Source of the DNA: Nereocystis luetkeana
Lineage: Eukaryota; Sar; Phaeophyceae; Laminariales; Laminariaceae
Length of the DNA: 64,000 bases
Direction of reading: 5' to 3'
Assembly (NCBI GenBank): GCA_031213475.1
Contig: JARUPZ010000020.1
Coordinates: 1,116,001-1,180,000 of the forward strand
The notes under the pieces are model-generated. The model ran no database searches and was not told where the DNA came from. It was given only the letters and a program-made list of their open reading frames with translations. This document shows, in pieces, positions 45,206-56,874 of this stretch. The first letter of the stretch is position 1. Every line of letters begins with the position of its first letter. The position numbers were made by a program, and so were the translations under genes.

Positions 45206-48200
45206 TCACTCCATGAGCTCCTCGAGCATGACCGCCACCTCGTCCATGGTGGGGCGCAGTTCGCGCTCCTGGGCAAGACAGCAACTTAGCCAGGCGCCCA
45301 CCTAAGGCCGCGCAGTTAGTTATGGAAACAGAGGGGGTTATGACGTTATCAATACATACTTTTTCTCCATCCTCCGACGGATGGGATTGAACGAAAAAAG
45401 TAAGGTGAAGCTTGGGTTCGTCTCACTTCCACACACCAAAAAAGTGTGGTGCGCTTAAGCTACTTTAGTGGCAACTTTAGACCGAAGGGGGAGGACAACG
45501 GCGGTCGTTGCCGATGAGTCGGTTGTGCCGACCATTTCGAGTGATCATCACGAATACCCCTCTCTCTCTGGATGGTGAAGCATTGTTGCGGGTCATGCGT
45601 AGTACCGGCACAGTGCACGCACATTGGAGCGTGTACGTACCTGTAAATAGCAGCGGTTATCCTACGTAAAATTGACGGCCGCGGGCCAAGTGCTGCACGC
45701 GTAGAGGCATCATAGGAAGCACGGAAAGCACCGCGCGTGCTCGCCGCCTATCGTACCGGCCCGTACTCGACTTAATACCATCACCGAATGTTATTTTAAC
45801 GACATATGCAGTATGCGACACGCGTAAAATAAGAACGGAGCAGTGGTGGTCACAACAAATATCAAGCATATTCCCCCTGATTTCCCTCTTTTCTTCAAGA
45901 AAAACAGGAGAAATAGAAAAAACAGAAAAAAAATGAATATGCAAAATATGGCAGGAAGCCAAAAGTTGGGAACGCTTACGTAGCATTCCTCTTTCAGGAA
46001 AAAAGTATAGTCCAAAAAAACGGGGGGAAAGTATGGTACCTGGTCATAGCCACAGTACCAGGAAAATCAGGGGAACATATTCTTCAGGGAAAACAGAAAA
46101 TCAGGACAATCAGGACATTTTTTATTCAACATCAATGCTCTTACGACTCACAGCTTCCTTGTACGGCACTGAGTCTTGCAGCTTCTCCGGCACAAGCATG
46201 GTCTCCTCGAATGATTTGTCGATTATGGTTCTCTCCATTACCCGGCACTGTTCGCACACGCGTGAAATACATGGGCATCATTCGGGAAGCGAGAGAAGGT
46301 GCAGCGTGAGGGGGGAGGACCGGACAACCGGCGTTATTGAGGTAAAAAAACGGCACGAGAGCAATATATCATGAATTCGGGATAAATCGCGTGATCAAAA
46401 TTACACCAGAGGTACGCCTGGTTTGAGTGAGAGGGGGTGGATCGTATATACCAGGTGTGTTTTTACAGAAAGGGTGAGTCGCTTCGGTGCCACCAGTACG
46501 TGATATCAGCAGTAGAGCACTGGCATTCTTCAACAACACAACGAGTCGCGCCGGCAAAAAGCATACCGACAGCTGGACACAAGTCAGCAGACCACTAAAG
46601 TGTGTCTACCGCAAGTAGTACAATATAAGTACCAGTAGTGATACCATCGATACCTTGCCGTAGAAACAAGAATATAACTGGTGCGCATCTTGTGCGACAT
46701 CAACAAGGATCGGATCGTCAGCTCCGCTAAAGGTTAATTGCGCTCTCTATGCCATACATCGTGCTCGTACAGTAGACTATATCACCGGAGCTGCTCCAAA
46801 GTTCATCAGTGAACCAAGATACGAAACGAAAGTAATTTGATATGGCAGTATGATCATAGCAGACAAACCTCGAAGCGGAACTCCTCCCACGCGTCCCCGC
46901 GGACGTCCTCCAGCTGCAGCGGCTCTCCGTCTATGAAAAGGAGCTGTTCAAGCGCATCGTAGTGGTGCATCGTAGTAGCGCCAGCAAGCGCAGGGAAGGG
47001 AGAGGGAAGGGAGAGGGAAGGGAGAGGGAAGGGAGAGGGAGAAAAGAAAGGGAAGGGAGATAACTACCAAATATAGGCGGCTACATGGGTCGGATAATAA
47101 GCAGAAGAGAGAAAAGCTCGTGCAATACGAGGCTGTGCCCCCTGCCAGAACGAGAGGTTGGGTTGCGGGAAAATAGGCATGCCGCGCACCGAATACATAT
47201 CACACACGTTTGCTATATATATAGATAATTCGTATATGTATACAGATGACCATACACTGTTCGTAGCATGATCCCAATTACATTATTCACAGATCACAAC
47301 CGTAGAGCCTGAACTACCCTGAACTTCGTACGCACGAGCTCAAGGGCTATCGTATATACTTGGTATGGACTTGAGACTAGCGCTGATGTACCCGGAGTGG
47401 AATTCACAGTATTATGCCGCACCGCGTTGGCGAAGACGTTGTTCGACCTGAATTCCGGCAGAAGGAAAACGAGGGGCATCAGCACCGCGAACGAAAACAC
47501 GTCGCCCTCCGGGCCGGCCTCAATCGCGTACCGAATATTTTCTATGGGCATGTACCCAGGGGTCCCCGTTGTCGTCGGCGTGATAGCTCCGGCATCTATA
47601 AATATAATTGATATCAGGGTCGCGCACATTGGTTTGGGTCAGGGTGTAGTAGGGTCACGTGTGGACCGGCGGGAGGAGGGGATCAGATCCAGACGGGCAA
47701 ACGCCGCGTATCGTGCTCACCGTGATTGAAACCTTGGCCTTTGTTTGTGAAGCAAGATGTAGATATACATACTAACAACAAGTGACGCACATGAGAGATA
47801 TAATGTGTCGATAAAATGTTCCTGTAACAATTGCAGGTGAAACACATTTCATGATGTCAGCACTATATCGGGTGGCTTGTAACAGGGTGACGCCCACCGA
47901 AAAAGGAGGTATTCTGGTGTCTCGGAAACCCTTGGAACCATGTTATTAGATCAACATCTTGCTATCCAACGGCATCGAGTGGCGTTGACAGACCATGCGA
48001 GGACGATAAATGTATTAACAGGGCCGTTGATGGGTTATGACATTCGTCAAGGAACATTATTTTCCCTCGTTTCTTCATTGCTTGAGCGAAAGGCGCCATC
48101 AAGAGCGTCTCTGTGTGCCGCCGGAGCCACAACGAGCACGTTACCTTTCTCGCACTTGACTTCCGCACAGCATTGTCCGGTACTCCTAGCATGCCACGAC

Positions 48201-51200
48201 ATAAATCGCTGCATAACTGCCATCTCAAGGAAGTCGCAAAGAGTTCACATGTCGTGAACAAAGCTGCCAAGCTGTGTGAAGGGACAGGAGGTGTCGGTAG
48301 CCTCTCAAGACGGCGGGGAGCGCAAACTATGCGCGAGGTGAAAACAATACGCTTGTTGTTATTCCTATGGTTGTTACTCTCACGATAACTGTTTGCCAGA
48401 TCGAGACCGTGGTGAAAGGACAGGCTCCAATATCTCTTGAATAGAACAGCATCTCAGGACGAAACGAATGAAAGAGTTGTACCAGCGAGTTGTTTCTCAC
48501 CGCATGTCAGACCGAAGTCGGCAATCTTAGCCGCCAAAGTCTCCTCCCCAGGCCCTCCTACGACCACGATGTTTCCCGCTTTGATATCGCGGTGCACTTT
48601 TCCTTTGCGATGCATGTGGCTTATTCCGCAAGCGGCATGGTGCAGAAGTCTGGAGGATGTACGGGAGCAGCGGGGTCGAGAGCGTGTCTGACGATGTATC
48701 CATTCGACCAGAGCGCAACGCGTAGGAGGCTTTCATTCGGATGTCGGTATCTGTCGCCAGCGGAGAAGAAAACGTCACTTGCGCCTACCACTGTCCTGAA
48801 AAATGGCGACTGTTGGATATTCTTCAGGTATATTAAATAGCTTGGATACAACTTTGAATCTGTCGTGAGTTCGAGCCCCGGGAAGCGATCCTGTTCTCTT
48901 CTTTTTGGCTTGACTTTTCTTTGCCATTGTGTTATGTGTGTGTATTTTGTTCCCGCCGGTTCAAAATCGATCATGTAACAGTGATTGTAACGCGGACTTC
49001 TTGGGATGGCTACGTAAAGTCAAAAGATACTACTTTAGTGTGAAACTAATGTAAAAATGTCGATTGTTCGGCCTGTACGAGCTCTGCATATACAAAAAAC
49101 AAATTTCCCTATTGGGGAAGTCGCGGGAAGCTCTGTCATCCCCGGAGGGGGGGGGGTGATATCTAAGCATCCCTGGGTCAACCAAATGATTTTTCAAACA
49201 GGTAGCCCTACCTGCATGGTGATACAATAATAAGCGATTATTAGGGCTGCAATAACGTTACCACATGACTCCAATTGCGAACGTGACTTCTATTTCTGTG
49301 TTTCCAAAAGTTGTCTATATTCCTGCACAGACTGGAATATCTGTTATCCCGAGTCGCCCGTCTACTTCGTAAGAACGTGTTAGCCTTCCGTTCATCAGGA
49401 CCGACAGAGCAAACCGTGTTCTGGCGAAAATATGACAACACGGCGCGTGCGGCGCTGTATCAGGCGTACATCAGACCATCTGGCGCACAATATCATCAAC
49501 GTCAAGAGAGAAAGTACTAGGGCACAACACTAACAATGCCCTACAGAAGTACTGGTATGGCCTACACTCCGCCACGCAGAAGATCGATCGGACATGCGAT
49601 TATTTCCGCCACAGCTCGACTTCGCACAGAGTTTCATAGTGCCCTTGCCTGGTCTTTCCCCGCATTGAGATAGCATCGTTGCCCACTATGTCGAACATGT
49701 CCCCCATGCCAGCCTTCATCATTATGGGCATTGTAGGTAAGTTGCTGTCCATCGCAACCACTCTAATGATGTTGGGATTGTCTCCGACACTTGGCGCAAA
49801 ACGCGAGGCAACGTCGTGGAGAAAAGATGCTTTTGTGACAGAGACAAGAACGGGCAGGCGTGGGACGGGCTTGCGAGAAGAAGTGTCCGTCCCAGTGACG
49901 CAAACGGGTTCAAGGGTCTCGACGGGTGTGGATTCGCCTTGTCGTTGCACCTAAAAGGTACACCTGTCACATGTTCTGCTTCAGCGGTGTCTAATATAGG
50001 GTCTGGTGGTGAACAATGTCCTTGCAGAATGCATCGACTGACGTTTCAGAATGCGGTATTTTGTCCTTCTCCTCCTCTGAGCATGCGGTGATGGTTTACG
50101 ACACATACCACGCTGTAGTGTCGCGGGAACACTTCAGGGGGCTTTAGGGCGCCAACATGCTGTCTGCTCAAGCGGCCTTCCGTCACATTTGGTGCATCGA
50201 TATGATGTCTTCGGCAACCGGTACGTTCAGGGTGCAATAGTCAACCCAAAACCAACTGGTCGATTAAATTACATTCAGTATTTTCCAAGGGCCCTGAGCA
50301 CCTAGCACAAATATTCATTTGCCAAACGAGAACACGAGGTGTCGAAGATTTTGAGCTAAAGGTTATTTCTCGTACCCCTGGCCTTGCAACGGCAATGTTT
50401 CGCTCACAACTACAGTAGCGACTGTCGAAACCAGCTGTAGCATGTACAGAGTGAATACTATCAACAGCAGCATCGTGATCATATAGAGTGTGGTTGTCCT
50501 CACTTCAAGAGCGTTTCCATCTCGTTGAGGGCGTAAACACGGTCGTCCTCATTGGCTTCCTGGAGTTAAAGGTGGCGGCAAGAAGAGAGAACAACAAAAT
50601 TGAGGCAGCGGGAACCGAAAATAGCGCCATCGTTTCACGCCTTGCAGCACCTACTTGTAGGAGACCGACCGCCTTACTGCACCTACTGTAGCTTACTGCC
50701 AGCATCCACTATAGGGGACTCCCACCGCGGTGTATGCAAACCTATACGAACGGAAACTCAAAGACCAAGGGCAAGCGGAGTATTGACAAAAGATACTAAC
50801 TAACGTGGAAACATACCAACGACAACTAAGTGCCCACCTCAGTCAGTTCTTTCACTGCGAAGGGCCCCAACTCGTGCTGTACGAGGGTCACACGACCGTA
50901 TTTGCCAGCACCGAGGGCTCTGCCCCACTGAAGGTCGCGGTTCTCCTTTGTGCACGAAAGAGAGCAATGTCGGGCCAAGAAGGTACCGCGGATAGCCGTC
51001 GTCAGGTTAGAAACGCCGCGCAGGATGCCAACAAGCCGGCTCGTCATGGAGGGGCGCTCAGCTACTTCTTGTACGGGCGTTTTCACGAATGGGGAAGCCG
51101 GCAGTAAAGGGAGGTTCTCCTCCTCCTCTCTCGACACCACTCGGAGGCGGTGAGAATATTCTCCATTTCTCCTTATTAACACGGGGTGGTCATCCTCTTC

Positions 51201-52989
51201 ATCTGCTATGATATCGTAGCCTTCTTGAGTCCCCTTATCGACAAGTTGGACGGTTTCCATGTCCGACGCCTGGTCGTCGAAGGCTTCGCTGTGCCGTGAG
51301 CTTGACCCGGCCTGCAAAGGAAGCACAAATTCTTCGCTTGCCACGGATAGAGTCTGGTAGAGCATGCGCCGCTGAATAGGCCTGGGCATGCATGTGACAA
51401 CGGGTGACAGTCCAGCCACGGACCTCAGCATCAAACTACCCGTTCTTTCATCCTGTGCCTCATCGCCAAAGACATAGACGTCGGCAACGTTGACCAAGGA
51501 TGGTGACGCAAGCAGGGACACGTCTTCCGGCACAGTGCTCATGCCGCGGCTGCTGGAAAAAGAACCGACGTGTTCATTCAAGAAGGCCTGCGGGGTAAGG
51601 GTTTGGAGTCCGAAGGAACAGGAGGGACAAGCGTGCGCGAGTCAGCTACAAATCCACCCAATTCTGAGCCCACCACGCGTAGGACAATATCGTCAGCTGA
51701 TCGTTTCTGCTCACGTCGTATATTCAGTAGCATGCACTACGTGCACCGTACGCTAAGCATGCGCAAGTGGGTTTCGAGAGCCGCAAGTAACACCTATGGA
51801 CACCACAACGCTACCCATCGGCCCTGATCATATATATAATTCCCACATAATGGAGACGATAATCTGACACAATGTACCACACGGGCCCACCTGCATTTTC
51901 GGCTGCAGGGGGCAGCCCTCAATGGCTCCGGTGTTGAGGTTGGCATCATTTTCACCAGTTTGGTCCTCGCCAGAAGCAGGTGCCGTCCACCATGGTTCGC
52001 GGAAGCCCCGTACGCTGCGCTGCAGCACTTCGCCGATGCTAGGAGGGGAGCTGGACATGCTTCCCTCATGCTCGATGTCTTCACCTTCTCCGCGGTGCCT
52101 ACTGTTGCTTTGGGACGACGTTGCCTCCTCCCGCTGCTTTCTGGACCCTGTCGAGGCACCGCCTTCCCGCCTGATAGAAACATACTCTTCATACCTTCCG
52201 GCGATGAAGTCATCGCAAAAGTGTGGGGTACCTTGGTTCTCCAGGTCGTCCAGGGGACCGGGGTCAAGTTCCTGTCGTCTAAGCGATCCGGCGCTAGTGC
52301 TAACACTGTCGAGTTCCTTCCTTGATAGTGTGCTGTCCTTGGCCTCTACCACTGTCGCGATTAACTGTCGTCTGACTATGCCCCTCCAGAAAGCCCAGAG
52401 AACGATGAAGAATAGCGCTAGCATAGCGGAAACCTGTAGAAGTGAAAACGAACGGTATGGGGACGACCGCAAAGTTAGTCTGCTATGGTGATCGATAACG
52501 AATGCTGCTTTGGTGGTCATGAGGGTGCCTACACATGGCCGTGGGAAATGTGGCATGCACGAAATAATACACTATAAACGGCTTGTAGTAAACGCGTGTG
52601 TAAATGTCATCGAACGATATATTACTGCTACTCCAAACCAGCGTTTATTTTGCCTACTTGAGGATCGAAACGTCAAAACGAAAAGTCACTTTGGGCCTCT
52701 ACCAATCGCTTTGCTTGACATTTTGATTTTTATGGGCTGGTTGAACTAATGTATGGGCGGCTAATGACACTTACGGCGCAACTCGGGGCGCCACATAGAC
52801 ATTTAACTCGCGGCACTTTGCCAAGTGTACGTCAAACCTCAGAATCGTTGTTCGCTGTGTGTAGCCAGTGCTCCTCTCGATTGTGTTCGCAAGCACATCC
52901 TCTAGTCCACACCCTTGCGTTGTGCATGAACAACAGCATCTCAAGACCAAAACAACCGCAGACACCAACAGAGCGCTAGGCGTACGCAT
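45206..52989 (-). CDS. Receptor-like protein kinase (TKL-like), ten exons
   Basis: Membrane kinase. Exons (minus): 52775-52989, 51891-52433, 50838-51587, 50504-50559, 50109-50208, 49628-49950, 48501-48649, 47423-47595, 46869-46943 and 45206-45301 (TGA stop). Phases fit from the second exon to the last. Exon 1 encodes a signal peptide (ALLVSAVVLVLRCCCSC) but ends in a phase that does not fit exon 2, so an exon is missing or exon 1 is wrong. Exon 2 has one membrane helix (AMLALFFIVLWAFW) then a long acidic, Ser-rich juxtamembrane region. Kinase landmarks: GAGKYGRVTLV (P-loop), FAVKEL (Lys), NEMETLL (helix C Glu), HRDIKAGNI, ADFGLT, GTPGYMPIE, EGDVFSFAVL, LRPTMDEVAVMLEEL. All catalytic residues are present, so it should be active. 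An insertion of some 75 residues lies between helix C and strand 4. The ectodomain is small, and the ligand unknown. Confidence 0.85.
46993..47060. repeat. GGGAAGGGAGA minisatellite in a kinase intron
   Basis: Four perfect 11-bp GGGAAGGGAGA units and a degenerate end, purine-only on the plus strand (pyrimidine-only on the sense strand of the kinase), in the intron between 47423 and 46943. It could act as an extended polypyrimidine tract or form triplex DNA; both are inference. Confidence 0.8.
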
Positions 52990-53228
52990 GGACGCAACTG
53001 GTGATTAGAGCGTCAGAGCTTATCTTCCAAATCAGCATCATGACTGTTCCTCACCTCTGCCTGAGTCCAATCTCCCAAAACGTGTAGAAGTAGAGGTAGA
53101 GTCTTCCTCCGACCTTCCCTGCCGCCAACTGCAGGAATAAATACCATAGCGATACGTGAATCGACAGCAGCCAGAGACCAGGAGAAATGTACGTTATCGA
53201 GTGCCGATCGCTGAGCGCCATGCAGGAC

Positions 53229-53530
53229 AGACTTACAGTTGTTGTAAGGATTACCCTCGGGGGACACGGGTTCGAATCTCACTTCGAACGTTCCTTTATA
53301 TAAACGCGTGCGCGTGCGTCCCTAAAAACACATCTCCCTGGTTCTCTAGGTATTGAAACGAAGCGGGTAGGTCAGCGTACGACCGTCTACAGTACCGATG
53401 CCCCAAAGATCCCTCCGTCTAGAAGGGGGGAGAGTGTTGTAAGGATTACCCTGTGTTGGGTGATCGATCGGTCTTTTGCCCTTTAGCTCAGTAGGTGACA
53501 CCTTCACACAGTAGAGAAGTCTGTCGTGAA
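53229..53530 (+). repeat. Old repeat, possibly an LTR-element or SINE fossil
   Basis: GTTGTAAGGATTACCCT occurs twice, near 53232 and 53439. After the first comes a B-box-like GGGTTCGAATCTC; after the second TAGCTCAGTAGGT (A-box-like), shared with 4999-5072. Just before the second copy lies a purine tract (AGAAGGGGGGAGAG) like the one preceding a 3' LTR. It looks like an old, broken fragment; family uncertain. Confidence 0.4.
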
Positions 53531-54803
53531 CACATGCTTTTTGTGGCGTCCCCGATGATAAACACCGTCCTACTATGTTATTAATGTCAATCATGTCGAC
53601 ATGTCCACTGCAGTGGTGTGCACCACTGTTGTGATGTGGTCTGCCCGAGTTCAAACCCACCACGTGGTACATAGAGCTTCGCCTGCCTTCACTTCGTGTA
53701 TCAGTGCACATCGCCGATGTCGTAGGCTCCTGGGCCGTAGCCGGTCGTGCGTTGATTCCAGATACTGCTGCATGCCCGTATCGATAGGTCGATATATCTC
53801 CGAATGGTTGGGTTGTCTCGACGAATCCAAGTTGTTCGCGCTGCATGACACCAACTTTATGGATAACAAGAGTTCGTGCAGCTTGAATATTCCCGACAAT
53901 GTCTTTTGCTGACGTGCTTTGAACTTTGAGTTTTCTCCACATCGTCACCAAACATGGACGTCATGCTGGTACATGTGTGGATGTTTGACGACCGCTGTCT
54001 CCTTCCTATCCTGGAGGCACTGTGCCTCGTCCGTCGTATTGTACCACATCATACCTGGTACCTGGTATGATATCATGATACCGGGTACCTGGTATCTGGT
54101 GCGATCCATGCTGTCTTCAGCAGTACGTGAGCACATGTAAAATCTGATATGATACGATACACGCGGAGCAATCAATTCCACCCACCACCCACCCAATGGC
54201 CACTCCGTCTGGATCCAGCAGTTAACCCTTCAACCTCGGCCTCGATAGCTGGAAAGACAGGAATAGGCACCGGCATAGGCACAGGCGGTAGAGGCAAAAC
54301 GAACGCGACCACGGGACGTTGTTCGACACGCCGCATCACGGACAGCGACAGCACAACAGGCTGTCGGCACGCTGAATCGTCATCGTGGGCGTAAGATGCG
54401 GGACAGGCGGAAGGAGCAGCGTGAGAAGCGGTCATCGTAGAGGGGAATCACTATGTCGATTGTTTTCTGAGAGATCGATCATCCCTGGCGGGGGGGCACG
54501 CAGCTGCGAGTGCGCGGGAAGCAGGCATATGGCCGGGTGGCATGCGACGAGCGACGACAAAAGGAAGAACTTACGGAAACGCGGCGTAATTGTTTGAAAC
54601 GCGGCGTGATTGTTTGGCCAATGGATTTTTTCACATTATTTTTGAACGAAATAACAACGTCCGACAGGCGACAGGGCCGCCGTTCATCATTCTCCCCATC
54701 CACCACGTACCGGGTACTCAGTTCAGTATAAAATACCTGGTACTGATCATGTAACGTGGGACATCATTTGGACTATCAACACTTGTAGCCAGTGAGGACG
54801 TCG

Positions 54804-54836
54804 CATCATCATCATCATCGTCATCATCATCATCAG
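54804..54836. repeat. CAT trinucleotide microsatellite
   Basis: (CAT)n with one CGT interruption, 33 bp. Confidence 0.9.
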
Positions 54837-55098
54837 CGTTCTCGGTAGAATTGAGGCTTCACGACCGTGTATCAAGCACCGGACAAAAAGCTGCCCCATT
54901 CCGGCACCGTGAGCTCTAAATTGCGTCGAAGGTGGCATGCTTGAATTGGGACGCAATGTTAGCAGAATAGCGGTGCCCTTGTCGTCTTTCGGGGATTGGA
55001 TAGGCCGATCCCGGTGAAAGAAATAAAGAGACATCCATACATCAAGAACACGCGATTTGAACACTGATTTATTTGAAGAACCCGTCTCACAGGTCGAT

Positions 55099-55520
55099 CG
55101 ATTGTTCTCGTGTCTGTGACATCACCGACCGCGCGCCCCTCGACACGGCAGAACACGCGCCTAAGCGATCGGCCCGGTATTTTTCCTACACGAGTACCAT
55201 GCTCGTGTACAACGCAGTATCGGGACCCTCGGTACGGAAACTGAGTTGGTCGACGACTGCTCGAGGACTCGGTCGAATTGAAAACAAACCAAGACGTAAC
55301 AACCCCGCTTCACGTATTACGGCCGATTGTTCTCGTGCCTGATACCGCGCGCCGCGTCCAAATCACACGGCCAAATGCGCGACCAAGTCATCAGCCCGGT
55401 TTTTCTCTACGCGGCTACCGTCCGCGCACACAGCGTAGCACCAGGATCCTCGACGCGGACTAGGCTGTTCGGCTACCAAGACTTGCCGGTCGAGTTGAAA
55501 ACAAAGAAAAGCGCACAGCA
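55099..55520. repeat. Diverged ~225-bp tandem duplication
   Basis: CGATTGTTCTCGTG begins units at 55099 and 55324. Each continues through CGCGC..., CGATCAG/CCCGGT, TTTTTC.CTACRCG and GGTCGARTTGAAAACAAA. The two copies are clearly diverged. Frames are short and no protein is recognised. Confidence 0.6.
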
Positions 55521-56616
55521 TTCCTGCTGCACTACTATGAAAAACCTGAAAGCGATTTACGCGCGAACGCCGGACAGCCACGCGCCCCCAAGCGGTCGTA
55601 CGACGCGAACACACATTGTGTATGCCCTTACCTGTTCCGCTGTGCTCCCTGATGGCCATTGGTGGCGATGACGAAGTGTCCGGTGAGTACGCTGCTCGTG
55701 CTCTTCCATGGTGGCACGAGTTAATATGCTGCCTACAACTAAACTATCGTTACGTATCGATAATCAATCGCTCTATCGCGCCAAGGTATTACTGTAGACC
55801 ACCTGGGCGCACGCACCACTGTAAAGGGCCTCTAGAGTCCCAGCGGTCTGTCGGGTCGCCTTAATTCGTTACCGTCTTACTCCGGCGCAGGTAACTGGCG
55901 TTGTGGTTGGGATGAGAGTTGGAATGGAGTGAACAAGATGGGTTCAATCGAACCAAGCGCTGGTCCAGACAAGCCGAGCGCTCGCCGGGATCTTTATAGC
56001 TAGGATGGGTTGAACCGACGCCAGTATCACTCGCGGCGTATTTTTTAGTGGAACCCAGGTGGTATAATTTACGGGCTAAAAAACGAGTAGGTGTGGTGTT
56101 ATCAAGTCTTCTCGTACCAAGAGCGTGCAACACTACAACAAGTGCCATCGTTGTCATTTGCGCACGTGTCGTACCTCGGGAATGTTTCACGTGGCTGGTG
56201 CTGTTGTAAGAGCAAGAGAGGAACAGTTTTATGTGTTTGTACTAGCTGTTCTCACGTTTTTACCGTCGGACCCATGATGTATGTGTAGAATATACAATTC
56301 AAAGTAGTTGATTTATCTTACAAACAGCTTCAGCCGCAGCTACAGAAATAAGACTAAGCTCAATGAAACCAAAGAAGTAAGCATGGCGTCTATTGTATAC
56401 CTGTACTTATCATCGTTTACTTTCGATTGCGCAAGCCCCGAGAGGGATAAATAGCGAGAGAGCAGTCGGCAGCAGAGTCATTTTCTCTTTCGCACGTCTC
56501 GTGTTTTATTTGTAAGCATGGACTTAACGGGGACCGCAGCCCCCCCCCCGGTCTGCCGTACGTACTGTTTTTTGTGTGTGCACACATGGCCAAAACAAAT
56601 CGATCGAGTCAACAAC

Positions 56617-56874
56617 TGTTGATTGATCTCTAAAGGTATAGACGCAGCTGGCACGGGAACGCGTGGTTAACTCCAGACAATAACACGGAACTTCTCTTAT
56701 ATATATTATTACGTATCAGTGCTGTCGAGTGACTCAGGTGGCGGCGCATCCACACGATTATCCATCACATTGCAGGCACAATTAATCTCCCGCTCTTATA
56801 ATCCCACATCAATATATGGAACTCCCTGATACTAAATGAAACATCTACGTCGTGTCTATTGAGCACAGTCAATA
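56617..56874 (-). repeat. 3' LTR of the Copia element
   Basis: 258 bp, one mismatch to the other LTR. It is preceded (on the minus strand) by a GGGGGGA-type polypurine tract and followed by the GTTGT target duplication. Confidence 0.95.

Larger units (their letters stand above)
52990..56611. other. No recognised gene between the kinase and the Copia element
   Basis: Contains the repeats listed separately, plus TACCTGGTA clusters at 54051-54095 and near 54734, and a 19-bp direct repeat (ACGCGGCGTRATTGTTTG) near 54580-54616. A minus-strand frame at 54172-54435 starts with ATG and is Pro/Val-rich without known homology. Upstream exons or promoter of the kinase could lie in the first part. Confidence 0.35.

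Noticed and set aside
48621-48974. 117-codon minus-strand frame beside the kinase HRD exon
   Set aside because: It is in another frame than the kinase exon that ends at a proper donor, and has no motif.
53013-53282. Extra kinase ectodomain exon
   Set aside because: The frame overlaps the repeat at 53.2 kb and lies upstream of the only good signal-peptide ATG; no splice borders fit.
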